Shown here: piece by piece, positions 1 to 9,763 of the stretch | How positions within the stretch are numbered: position 1 is the stretch's first letter | Layout: the number at the start of each line of letters is the position of its first letter | Source: Schoenoplectus triqueter | Taxonomy: Eukaryota > Streptophyta > Magnoliopsida > Poales > Cyperaceae | Assembly: GCA_964058805.1 (NCBI GenBank) | Contig: CAXKVV010000532.1 | Span: forward strand, 1-21,707 | Length of the DNA stretch: 21,707 nucleotides | Direction: 5' to 3' | Position numbers and translations under genes: made by a program | Notes under the pieces: generated by a model | What the model was told of the DNA's origin: nothing | What the model saw: the letters and a program-made list of their open reading frames with translations, nothing else | Databases searched by the model: none

Positions 1-240
1 GGCTGGCAGCAGATGGATTGCTAATAATAACCTACAAAAGCTGACAGTTCAAACTTCGTCGAATATTCATGAAATGCACACAAAAATTTGAATATATTAA
101 TTTAAAATTCCTCCATCATGAAATTTCTTATCAACTGACGTGCAATTTTGAATAGGTAAAAAGAGCAATTTAGCAATTGTGGGCATGAAAATGCTTGCAC
201 CACTTGAAGAAGAAAGCGCAAAACATTATATGGCACTTAC

Positions 241-558
241 AGACAAAATTATTAAATTAGCAAAATGCTCGATATCCTTGAAATTGGAATTAAAAATACT
301 GCATTAGAACCATGCGTCTCTATCTGGATTGTTGATTCTTGCCTTAATATTTAAATTGAAGCGGTTAGAAAGCAATCTCAACTCATCATAAATCTTCATC
401 TTTAAATCCTCGAGGCTGATCCTGTCATTGACACAAAGTGTACAAACCTTACCAATATTGTAATTCATACCCCTTATGTATTCATGATTTAACCAATTAA
501 TCAGTATGATATTCATCTTTCTGAATACAAAATCAGCAAATATTTGATATTGATGCAA
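241..558 (-). pseudogene. Possible MuDR-type transposase N-terminal fragment
   Basis: An 84-residue reading frame ends at 304 and the same frame stays protein-like past its TAA to a GTAAGT donor-like site at 240-235. The text runs from a YIRG motif through a V-rich strand and an ISLEDLKMKIYDEL helix to RFNLNIKARI, then after the stop KDIEHFANLIILSV. This order (G-rich turn, V strand, (I/L)-x-x-x-(E/D)-L-V-x-x-(I/V)-Y helix, then DDxxFxxL) resembles the N-terminal domain of plant Mutator-like transposases. The resemblance is by pattern only. No catalytic domain, zinc knuckle or terminal repeat is visible nearby, so if the call is right this is a decayed scrap running off the left side of the window. 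It could equally be a chance ORF in AT-rich DNA. Confidence 0.28.
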
Positions 559-710
559 ATGATCTAGCAGCTCAAATGATAACTAAATAGAATGATTTCC
601 ATATTTAAATTTTTATAGACAAAAAATAAAATTTGTAAGATGGACTCTCCATCTTTCTCTCGGAAAAATATATTTGATACTGATCAATGGCTACTAAGCC
701 GGAATTAATC

Positions 711-816
711 CGGTCAATGAAAGAGTTTAATAATGAAACAAATATTTGAACCGTTAATGAAAGAGTTTAATAATGAAACAAATATTTGAACCGTTAATGA
801 AACAGTTTAATAACAA
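711..816. repeat. 40-bp tandem repeat, about 2.6 copies
   Basis: Copies lie at 711-750, 751-790 and a partial one at 791-816. The first two differ at only two or three bases near their left ends. The unit contains GAGTTTAATAATGAAAC followed by AAATATTTGAACCG. The array starts inside an imperfect palindrome, CCGGAATTAATCCGG (699-713), and a related CCGGA...ATCCGGTCAA motif recurs just right of the array at about 834-856. Confidence 0.85.
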
Positions 817-856
817 CTTTTCTCAAGGGAGTACCGGAGGAATAAATCCGGTCAAT

Positions 857-2500
857 TTTGGGTCCCACAAAAAGCTGAGGTCACAGTTAAAATGAGCCCT
901 ACTTTTTGCCCAAGCAGCACTTGTCCCATTGGTTTCAGATAATGCGCCTACTTGCGTATTTATTATATATAATATAAAAAGAATGAACTTTGTAATATTG
1001 AATTAAAATAATTTTTTTATTAAAAAAAAAGTAAGATTCGAGTGTGGAAAACTTTGGAATAAGACTGTTAACCACTTGTTTAAGAATATTTAGCTCTCAA
1101 GGCACATGCAATAAAGTTAAATATATTGGATGATGTAAGTGAAGCCCAAAAAAATAAAAATAAAAATTCATCACAGCTATTTGTCTCAACAGAAATCTCA
1201 TTCAAACAATTTGGAGAAGTATGGCCTAAATAATCATTAAAAAAGTCGTTAGTTGTTTGTTGTTCAAATTCATATTTATATACAGAGAAATTTGATAAAT
1301 TAACATTTTTTATTCATCTGATAAGGGGACAATCAATTTTAATTACAACAAATTTGGTACATGATCTATTAAAATGATAAAGTTAAGTTTATAATTTCAT
1401 TCTCGCGATTTCGACAAATCTCATATTCAATTAAGAGTTTTCAATACGAGTTATTTCAATTTCGACGAATCTTCTTTTATTATAAGTTACCAAAATAAGT
1501 TATTTTCAGTCTTATTTTCAACAATTTTATTTTTGTCTTTCAGAAAATGTTATTTTCAGTCATTATGATTTCGACAATTGAACAAAATAACTCAAAATCT
1601 CAAAAGAAAAAGAAGACACAGGTGCTAAAATAACTTAAACCGAAGTGGTCAAAGTCCATATGGGAAACGTATCCACTGTCATATGACAAATATGATTTTT
1701 GTGTTTATGGTGAATGAGTCTTAATAAAATAATAAACTTTCTAAATTTAAATCAGAATGTAAAAATCTAATCTGATGTTTGAAAATCTATAATAATGAAT
1801 GACATCATTACAACTATGGCAGCGGATTCATCGATTTGAACCCCATGCCAATATGATGACATTGATGAGTATTGAAGCTTAATTTAAAATAAAAGCTAGA
1901 ATTTAAATCATTGCACGATAAAATATGCAAAATTAATTATACAAAGATGAATGATTGAAATACCACTATTTTAATGCCCCACTACCAACTCTTTTTTTTT
2001 TTATATAATTGAAACTAAAATCTTAATACATGTGACCATGCTGATTTTATGTTATTTGCTACATAATGCATTTAGTTTATTCTTTTAATTTTTCGAGTAA
2101 GTTCAAAGGACAATAATGCAAAAAAAAAAAAATCACAACAACTGTAAGCTCTATATAAAAAATAAATTCAAAATTTTAAAATTTTAACGTGAATTTATAA
2201 CTTCAATGAAATAAGATAGATTTTTTTTTAAATGTTAAATTCTTACTTGCTACTGAAAATGTTTATTCCATGATGGGTAACTAAATTGCAATAATTCGAT
2301 CCTTCTACAATTAAATTATTTGTAAAATAGTTTGTAAAGGTTTGTAATGCTAAGAGGCGAGAGACATTTCACGAGTGATAAAAAATCACGACAGCGAGGT
2401 GTTGATAGGCATCTGATTGCATGTCGTATTGAAAAAACGAGGAGCATATATCCACATAAGGTAGAAAAAAAACCCATGAGATTCTATCCAATAATAAATC
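857..2500. other. Non-coding AT-rich intergenic stretch
   Basis: No reading frame here looks like protein and no RNA gene is evident. The stretch has many short A or T runs and loosely repeated words around TTTCGAC(A/G)AATCT (about 1407-1470) and TTATTTTCAGT (about 1500-1560). I see no clean transposon ends. Confidence 0.6.
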
Positions 2501-2510
2501 GATACAAGCA

Positions 2511-2516
2511 TATAAA
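2511..2516 (+). promoter_or_regulatory. Candidate TATA box for the first CASP-like gene
   Basis: A TATAAA followed by GG stands about 300 bases before the chosen start codon, with a CCAAT word at about 2488. If it is used, transcription would begin near 2540 and the leader would contain three upstream ATGs (2582, 2707, 2745). The distance is long and no transcript evidence is available. Confidence 0.3.
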
Positions 2517-2706
2517 GGAAAAGTAAACAGAGAAACTAAATCGAATTGTCTCAGCACTTCAATTACCATACATTGAAACGTATGTAAGCGGCGGGTTCCT
2601 TTATTATTCCCCCCTTCCACTTCATCTCCTCCAACCTTTTTCATTTAAAACGGAAGAGAAAAAACACAATCCAATCATTAAAAATAAAAACAAATCTCGC
2701 TTTACC

Positions 2707-2748
2707 ATGAGAGAAGAGGAAGCTAGAGAAAAGGCGGAGCGAAGATGA
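2707..2748 (+). other. Short upstream ORF (13 codons) in the CASP-like leader
   Basis: The frame ATG-AGA-GAA to TGA encodes 13 residues (MREEEAREKAERR). Its stop overlaps the next ATG at 2745 in an ATGA arrangement. That second ATG opens a longer frame which overlaps the main start out of frame. The entry matters only if the transcript starts upstream of 2707. Confidence 0.35.
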
Positions 2749-2812
2749 GTTCCATACCTTCCAGTTTTGAGAGAAGAGAAGGGGAGATTGAAAAATATCA
2801 TCCCTTGATCGA

Positions 2813-3735
2813 ATGGATGAAATTACACCCGGAGCTGTGGCTGTGGGATCGCTTTCTAGCCTATCCCTTAGGCTCGGTCAAGCCATGTTTTCTACTGCTG
2901 CTCTCCTCTTCATGTCTGTCGGAGTCGAATTCTACAGCTATACCTCCTTTTGGTAATGCTTCTCATCTTTTGAGAATTTTGGAGTCGAATTCCATGCTGT
3001 TGCTGCGTTAATAGTTTTGAGGCAATAATACTATAAAATTTTGGTTTCTGTGTGCAGTTTTCTGGTGACAAGCATGGGTTTGCTGATTCCTTGGAGCTGT
3101 TTCTTAGCAGCTGTAGATGTTTATTCTCTGTTTCTTGGATGCCCTCTTCGCCTTCCTGGCGCAATAATCCTAATTGTTGCTGGAGATTGGGTACGAATTT
3201 CTACAAATTAAATATCTTTTTTGTCAAATTATTTTATTTATGATTTTGGACCATGTTTCATTATTATAATAGAAACAACCATGCTTTTCCGATTTGTTGG
3301 GTTTTTCCATTGTTGCCGGAATTGATTGAAGTTGTCCCACCTTTGGGTTGTTTTTAGATTGTTCAGTTGATTAAATGCAAAAATTGATAGAAATTAACTT
3401 GAATCTTTGATTGACCAAAATAATGCAACTTGAAAGAAATATAAGTTGCGCCAGAAATAGGTAGAAATTGTAACTGTTGTTCTGATATGAGAAAAATTGC
3501 CAAATAAATTGACAAAAATGTTAAAAATGGGCAGATCCTGTCCTTGCTATCACTGGCTGCAGCTTGCGCCACGGCAAGCGTGGTATCTCTTCTTCTCCGA
3601 GCGAACGGTTACTGCTCTTCTGCGGTTTGCAGCAGATACCAGCTATCGGCTGCCATGGCGTTTTTGTCTTGGTTTCTTACAGCATCTTCTTCTCTCTTCA
3701 ATCTTTGGTTCCTTGCTTCTATACGCCTCTTGTAA
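2813..3735 (+). CDS. CASP-like protein, 5C type (three exons, 157 aa)
   Basis: Exons are 2813-2952, 3058-3190 and 3535-3735, joined in phases 2 and 0 with GT-AG introns, giving 157 residues, the usual length for this subfamily. CASP-like proteins are four-helix plasma-membrane proteins related to the Casparian strip scaffold proteins, which build membrane domains and recruit wall-modifying enzymes; members outside the endodermis are mostly uncharacterised. Membrane segments fall near residues 21-40, 47-70, 82-112 and 127-150. The family's conserved Arg in helix 1 (R20, in LRLGQ) and Asp in helix 3 (D90, in GDW) are present, as are two cysteines (C118, C123) in the second extracellular loop. 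EFYSYTSFC and AMAFLSWFL are typical 5C motifs. ATG 2813 was chosen because it gives the short family N-terminus directly before LRLGQ; ATG 2745 is in another frame. No lesion is seen and the gene looks functional. Confidence 0.9.
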
Positions 3736-5460
3736 AGGCCCCAATTTATTAGTAATTAGATTCTTTGTTTTTCTTTTCCTTTCCCTGCAATTTTTAGAGT
3801 ATATAGATTACTTCATAGTTGAGTGAAGATTTGAAGTTTGATTTGGTGCATTCAGTACTATTCCATTGAATGAAAAATGGAAATATATAAGGATGTCATG
3901 TCATATATAGAATAGCCGGGTATCTTTTTTTTTCTTTTACAGTTTATGAAATACAAAGGCGATTAATTCGGCTTCAAAATTTGCTATTTTTTTTTTCTAA
4001 TGCTGGTCCTGAACAGTACAACAACGACATATTTGTCACTTCCTAATAAGAAAAACCCACAAAGATGTAAATGACATACCAATTGATTTTAAGGGCGAAA
4101 ATAATGTTTGAATTCAGAGATCAAACTAAGACCATATGATATTGAAGGATCATTTATTTTTAAAAAAAAATAGATATCGAAGAAAAATTCAATTTCTGCA
4201 AGTTTTGAAATGAGATTACCATTTTAACTATATATATAGGATTACGGTTTGGATTTTTTTCATAAGATATTTTTATTTTCCAGCTTTATAGAAGTACTTT
4301 CGATTGGAATTTGTGAAAATTCACTGGCCCTTCTTTCTGTAGCTCGGTTTCTTACAGGCTTACAGCACATAAGAATTCTTCACTGAAATATAATAATAAA
4401 TTACCGTCTCAAAAAATTAAAGCAGCTTTTGTGAGAATTAAAGTTTAAGATGGTTGTAAATTCTCAGCAAGTTTTGCTAAGAAAGAACCATGAAAGTCAA
4501 GGCAGAGCCCCTTAACGAGATCCTTCTCGGTCCTGATTGGCTGTTGCTCGAAATCAGAACTTTCTGTGTTTAGACTGGAGAAGAACATCTCTCACTGTCT
4601 AAAATCAAATTACCTAAACTTAGCCAGCCATATTTTAGGCTGAATAGTTTGTGCATAACCCAATAATTGGCACTAATTTCTTGTTTAGAAAACCTATACC
4701 AGTCTAAACTGATAATATTTACTATAGGTATACAGTTTAAATTCCTGATTTGTTTGTATTTGATTTCTCAAATGCAATATTGAAAAATAACCCTTACAAA
4801 TGTTCAAACGAACTAATACTATGTTTTCCATGCAAAGCCTATATATATCCAAAATTATCCTGGTCATCAATAAACGCATCGTACTACGATTTACTGTCAA
4901 ACAATTATATCAATTCAGTATGTGTCAATTTCACTAAGATTGGGAATTTCTCCCTCAGGTTATAAAATAAACAATGCAAAAAAATGTAATATACGAAGCA
5001 GTTGACTAAGATCAGAAAAATAAATATTAGGATAACATAAAGAAGGCCAAACATTTCCAGGACTCAGAACAACAACAATTTTCTCAATCGTTATTTCAGT
5101 TTGGTACATCAGTTGGCAGCTTTTCTCAACAAAGCATAATTAAGACGGCTCTTAGAAAAAAGAAGTTTCATAAGGAAATAAATCTCTCTAGAACTTTCAG
5201 GAAAAACATCAAAAGTTTAAAAAGATGAAGTTGGAATATCAACTCTATGGAACAGAAAAAAACTAAAGTTGGAAAAACAAACACTATAATCTATTTTTAC
5301 TTCAACATCTCAGTTTCTAACTGTCAATGATCTGCATAAAAGTAGAAAAAACTAAAAATACAAAACCCAAACAAAGAATATACAAACCCAAACAAATAGA
5401 AATACAAAGTGTAATCCGGTGGTAAGTAAAAAAGATAGTGTTTTTTTACACCTGGAACTG
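3736..5460. other. Intergenic spacer between the two CASP-like genes
   Basis: This stretch includes the 3' flank of the first gene and the upstream region of the second. I find no exon-like reading frame, RNA gene or transposon end. A somewhat less AT-rich patch at about 4490-4600 carries a small perfect hairpin (CGAGA-TCCT-TCTCG) but no recognisable protein. Confidence 0.6.
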
Positions 5461-5510
5461 CTGGATGAAAACCCACACAAAAGAAGCCACAACGAAGAAA
5501 ATATCGAAAT

Positions 5511-6754
5511 ATGATCCCATGGAGCCGACATACGCCTTCAGAGGGGTCAATTGGAACTACTTGGAGCCTTGTTCTGAGATCGTCTCAGCTAGCACTCTCC
5601 ACGGCCTCTTTTGTGTTCATAACTATTAGACCGGATTACTATAGTTACACCTCCTTCCGGTAAAATACCTTCCTTTTCAACATGATAATCCATGGGGAAC
5701 AGATCCTATTGTATCATAGTTCTAGCTCAAATTCATGAATTCTGTTAATAGTTCTTAGCTCTTTATTTTATTAATTTCAGGTTTTCCATTTAATTTTTTG
5801 CAGCTTTCTATGGATAACCATGTGCTTTATGATTACTTGGAGTAGTCTGCTCGTAGCATTGGAGTCAAGTTTTAACTGGTTTTTCAGACAGCCTCTCTTT
5901 CAAATAGAAATCCTGATGATTGTAATATTAGATTGGGTAAGATACCTAGGGTTGATGTATTCACAGGCTTCGTCAGTTTTCCCCATCTATTCCTTTGAAT
6001 ATAAGATGTTTAAGAGTTCAACCCTATTGTTGGCATAATTTAGGATGACCATATTTAGCATTATGTAAGTCATTAGGGGATCCAACAAATATAATTGCAT
6101 CTGTAATTGATAGGACGTATAGACCACCGCATCAACCAATGGCGGTGCCCTGTAAAATCCAATTCCCATGTTTAATCAAGTGAATTTCAAAATTCTTGGC
6201 CATTATGTTGAATTGAGTGTTCAGTTTAGATTGCTTCAGTATAGTACTATTTTTCAGAATTTGTGGGGAATAACATGTTGATAAGCCAGGTCGGGGTCAA
6301 TCAAGAAATTCAATCCGTCTGAGTATAGAGATTTCAATTCTTCTTTATTTTTCTTAGAAAATTATTAACATAACTTGCTTTCTACAAGATGCCCTCCAAA
6401 ATGTGCTTACCAAACACCAAGTACTGAAAAAATCCTAGAAAAGTTTGATTCTATTCACAGGATAACAGGTGCAGTAAGAAGACAACTATGGAAAAATGGA
6501 CATGGTTTTTGTGATTTTTTTAAGGAAAATATAAATAAAAAGATTGATTACTATGGAAAAATGGACAGGTTTTTTCTCTACTCTCATTGGCAGCGGGATG
6601 TGCTAGTGCTGGTGTGATAAATCAAATCCTCGGCCACGAGGAGTTGTGTAGACATGGTTTTTGTGTGAATTGCCAAATTTCTGCTGCCTTGGCCATCGTA
6701 ATTTGGTTTCTGATTGTTGTTTCAGCTTTGTTGAATGTCAGGTCTCTAAAATAG
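5511..6754 (+). CDS. Diverged CASP-like protein, tandem paralogue (three exons, 155 aa)
   Basis: Exons are 5511-5659, 5804-5936 and 6569-6754, with introns in the same positions and phases (2, 0) as the CASP-like gene at 2813-3735; exon 2 is 133 nt in both. The 155-residue product keeps the helix 1 Arg (R23, in LVLRSSQ), the helix 3 Asp (D93, in ILDW), SLLSLAAGCASAG in helix 3 and a cysteine pair in the second outer loop (C121, C126). DYYSYTSF matches the 5C loop motif. It is much diverged: the Cys after YTSF is Arg, the Gly before DW is Leu, and helix 4 lacks the usual AFLSWFL. The frame is open throughout with canonical splice sites, so it is either a working, fast-evolving copy or a very early pseudogene. 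ATG 5511 is the first in-frame start after a TGA at 5464-5466. An out-of-frame ATG at 5465 overlaps it. Confidence 0.8.
6485..6567 (+). repeat. Duplicated 18-mer ahead of the exon 3 acceptor
   Basis: ACTATGGAAAAATGGACA occurs at 6485-6502 and again at 6550-6567 within intron 2 of the second CASP-like gene. Only the second copy is followed by the G that makes the AG acceptor; the first continues TGG and has no acceptor. Confidence 0.8.
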
Positions 6755-7110
6755 CAAGTCCCCTCCTAACAAACATGTTATAATTGGCAGAAAATAGATG
6801 ATATGTATCTGGTATTTAGAAAAATGATGTATCAAAATTTAGATTCATTAGCTGTTGTTTTTGTTGCTAGAAGGTATCACTTGAGACTATTAATCCATGG
6901 AAAAGGAATTGAAGTAGGCTGGTCAGACTTTTGGTATTTGCTTTTGGCAATAATATATCATTACTAAAACTGTAAAAATAATATCTATACAGTTACAGAC
7001 TGCTTTGTCAGAATGTAAGCAATACATGGAGATTGTATCAAATGAAGAATTATTCATATTCATGACCATATTATTTGAAATAAAATAGTACGCAAACTTT
7101 AGTTGACTAT
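6755..7110. other. Non-coding 3' flank of the second CASP-like gene
   Basis: The sequence is AT-rich with no convincing ORF, RNA gene or repeat. It presumably holds the 3' UTR and poly(A) region of the upstream gene, but no strong poly(A) signal stands out. Confidence 0.5.
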
Positions 7111-7114
7111 ATAT

Positions 7115-7612
7115 TTTAGCAGATGATTAAGTCTGGCCTCGTACCAGTAGTCTACTTCTGCATTAGTTGATTCAAAAATTACAGACTGCTTCGAATAGTT
7201 GTTCCCAATCACTCCACCATCACACCACCTCCAAGGCTTTTGCTCATTGAATGCGGTGATAAGAGAAGTAAACCCAGATTCCATATCTCCAACTGCTTCC
7301 GGACATCTGAGAATGAAGCTTCATTACCTCCTTTGACCCCCCTTCTCAGAAAATCCTTGAATCAAAACCATTTTTACTGTCACAAAATCCTTCTCTCCAC
7401 ATCTCATCTCTTAAATCCAAGACATTTTCGATCCTTCCTCTCCCACGCATATCATCAAGCAACTCCTGTATACAAAAGAAGTGCCAAATCGAAGTCCATC
7501 TTAATACACCCCTCAATACTTCAGGCCAGTTTTGTGCACTAGGGTTTATGTCCGCCAATTCCAACTCTCCTGTCAGTTCTTTAGCTTTCTCATATGCCCT
7601 CTCCAGTGCCAC
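7115..7612 (-). pseudogene. PPR-like gene remnant with frameshifts
   Basis: Read on the minus strand and changing frame, the text resembles pentatricopeptide repeats. One frame holds ELLDDMRGRGRIENVLDLRD followed by EMWREGF. A shifted frame gives VTVKMVLIQGFSEKG, a further shift gives KEVMKLHSQM, and near the end comes GTRPDLIIC. These fit the PPR pattern of G-[RK]-I-x-x-[AV]-x-x-L-x-x-E-M-x-x-x-G followed by P-D-x-x-x-Y. Continuing the frame needs at least two or three indels, and stops interrupt it after SEKGGQRR and later. The N-terminal part (ALERAYEKAKELTGELELAD) is not recognised. PPR proteins bind organellar RNA, but this copy cannot make one. The family call rests on motif rhythm alone. 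Confidence 0.38.
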
Positions 7613-7689
7613 ACTTCAAATTGCAGAATTGGATGTAGAAACCGAAGTTTGGATGTACACGTCTTGCAAAAACACGAACAATTCGGAAG

Positions 7690-7874
7690 TTTAACGGAGG
7701 TGTACGTGCGTCGCCACGTGGACGGCTGATGTGGACCGGATGGGCTGTACCGCTGTACCAACGGGGAGACCGTTGGTGGGGGGAGATCGGAGGGTCGAGA
7801 GAGCCGGAGAGAGGGAGATGGCCGAGGAAGCGGTGGCAGCATCCTGACCGTTTGATTCATAGTTTGAGGAAAAA
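7690..7874. other. GC-rich island of unknown role
   Basis: This stretch is markedly richer in G and C than its surroundings and contains a CACGTGG core (G-box-like, about 7716), a GA-rich run (7797-7817) and on the plus strand ATG-GCC-GAG-GAA ending at a TGA after nine codons (7818-7847). On the minus strand a frame rich in Pro, Ser, Leu and Arg spans it. It may be the promoter or 5' end of the decayed PPR-like locus, but I cannot assign a gene. Confidence 0.35.
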
Positions 7875-7968
7875 ATGGGTTGAGCATGGCCTACATATTA
7901 CTTTGGGAGCCCAACAATGGGTTGAGCATGGCCTGGTAATAATTTGACACATTATTGAGAGCCCAACA
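7875..7968. repeat. Two-copy repeat carrying site II-like motifs
   Basis: Units at 7875-7916 and 7917-7968 both begin ATGGGTTGAGCATGGCCT and end GAGCCCAACA. They differ in the middle, where the second is about 10 bases longer. The minus strand of each reads TGTTGGGCTC, containing TGGGCT, which matches plant site II promoter elements (TGGGCY). Confidence 0.75.
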
Positions 7969-7980
7969 ATATTATAGCAA

Positions 7981-8390
7981 GAGGTACAAGTTTCAACTCT
8001 AGTTACTGATTAATTAACTAAAAATTTCATGGAAATTCTTCCAGGGTGACTTCCAAGACAGTACTCAGATTGACAAAGTTATCATTCTAAATGGACACAT
8101 TCTATATACATAAACACTGCCCGAAGTCAAATTCCATAATTTTATTCCAATGACCAAAGTGCCCTCACAATTAATACCCCGTAAATGCTATGAGACCGGA
8201 ACTGATAAATGATAATTAATAAGCAATACGGAGGGCCAAAGGAAGAAACAACAGGAATTTTATTTGCTGCTGGCTAGTTCTGATAGAGAGGAATTTAAGA
8301 AGGTTACCCACTTATCTTACGCTATTTCAAGAATTCCTTACCAAATAATTACATAATCATAACTAAGAAATTTCAGAAACAGCCTAAATC
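7981..8390. other. Intergenic stretch downstream of the DC1 gene
   Basis: No coding, RNA or transposon signal is seen. The right part probably includes the 3' UTR and polyadenylation region of the minus-strand DC1 gene. Confidence 0.5.
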
Positions 8391-8515
8391 ATAGATAACC
8401 ACTTGCACAGCATAGATAACCACTCTCCATCATCTAGAGATAAATGAACCGATAACCCCGGCTATAATAGCCGATGGATCTCCAAGCACAGCAGAGATAA
8501 CCACTTGCACTGCAA
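8391..8515. repeat. AGATAACCACT micro-repeats at the 3' end of the DC1 gene
   Basis: The word AGATAACCACTTGCAC occurs at about 8393-8408 and 8495-8510, and AGATAACCACT also at 8414-8424. One copy lies in coding sequence (around the residues AVQVVIS) and two just beyond the stop codon, suggesting short duplication of coding DNA into the 3' UTR. Confidence 0.6.
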
Positions 8516-9763
8516 ATGCCGCAACCTCACAACACCTCTTAACTTTCCCCTTTCTTCTATGGTGGTTTTTCCCGGCACCTACTATGCTCGGTACCTTGTA
8601 GCCATTACTAGATATTCCATATATCCCTACAGTATTGCTCGTTCCACTTCCTATTCCCCTTTTTGTGTTGCTATGATTCACATTACTGCTGCCAGCATTG
8701 GTGCTTCTGTAGTATATCTCATGCCAACTTTCGACTAGCATCTCCGTAACGCATGCTACATGGAGGTTATAATTCTTGCAAGAGCTCCGGTAACTCCAGC
8801 TGCGCCCCTTGCGACCACACCGGTGGCATGGGGAACTCACTTTCCGGTAAAGGTATAGACGGAGGCCTCCGTTGGCTTCTAAAACATGTGGTAAGGATGC
8901 ACAACAAGGGTGTAGGTCGAACCCACAGCGGTAACAGTGGTACACAAATCCGGTAACATCTTTTTCACAAGCATTGCAATACCGTGGGACGTTACCTACC
9001 AAGAGAATGGGAGTATGAAACATTATTATTTATAAATTTATAGCTTTCAGGCATTTATTTTGGTAAAGGCAGTTTCAGAAAAACACTTAAAAATTTTGAA
9101 GTTCATCTTGTATATTTATTTTGAATCCTTGACTCTCGAATTTTCTTTTACCAGAGTGTTGGTTTTTAATAGGCAAAATGTGCAATGTGTTTCCATCATT
9201 TATCTAACTTGCATTTAATTGACAACCGAAAATCATTAGTTCAGTTTCATCCTTTTCTTCTTAAGATACAGTACTGGATATAAAAGTTTTATACAAAGGC
9301 TGTTTAAATAAAATTGAGATATGTGGTACTCTGTATCACTATTTTCTTTTTCTTTCTTTAAAAAAAGAATGTTTGTGAGAACGATGCAGGGTTGGTGTAA
9401 TTTATAGTTTGACATATGAGCTATTTGAATACAGAATTGCAATGCATGGGTTATCACTTACCGTTGCATCAATTACAGTATAAACATATAACTAAATAAA
9501 ACCAAAATTTATTCAAAGAGAATGGTACCAGGGGGACGGGTCAAGAATTGAAATATGCATTTTGGGTAAAATGCATGGCGGATTGATGGATTGGAAGCAG
9601 ACAGTGCGCATTGCTTGTGTAGGTCATAGTCACAGGTACTGCATTTGAAGCGTGAACCGATTCCGATTTCCCGACAACCATCACACTTGAATGGCGTCTC
9701 ATGGTACTCAAGCCGGAGTGTGTGGTGTGGGTGACTGAAGTGGATGATTTCACCATATTTCAT
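8430..9763 (-). CDS. DC1-domain (Cys/His-rich C1) protein, two exons, 266 aa
   Basis: Exon 1 is 9763-9529 and exon 2 is 8995-8430. The 533-nt intron splits a Gly codon (PPG before, NVPRYC after), has GT and AG ends, and joins to an open frame of 266 residues. Three zinc-binding DC1 modules are visible. The first has C27-x2-C30, C41-x2-C44, H49 and C52. The second has C85-x2-C88, C99-x2-C102, H107 and C109/C110. The third has C135-x2-C138, C151, H157 and C160. The last lacks a full second CxxC, as I recall is usual for the YN-LHVAC form. Residues 175-230 are Gly/Ser/Asn-rich and probably disordered; the C-terminus (about 234-266) is hydrophobic and Ala/Val/Ile-rich after a basic HHRRKGKVKR run, so membrane contact is possible. 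DC1 proteins are plant-specific relatives of phorbol-ester C1 domains, linked in several species to stress and defence. Target and ligand cannot be read from sequence. Confidence 0.9.

Noticed and set aside
2369..2644. 91-codon minus-strand ORF upstream of the first CASP-like gene
   Set aside because: No family resemblance; it overlaps the likely promoter and leader of the plus-strand gene, and its composition fits a chance frame.
3497..3826. 109-codon plus-strand ORF over CASP-like exon 3
   Set aside because: Out of frame with the recognised exon; the product is not family-like.
9541..9756. 71-codon minus-strand frame overlapping DC1 exon 1
   Set aside because: Shadow of the DC1 frame, without cysteine/histidine spacing.
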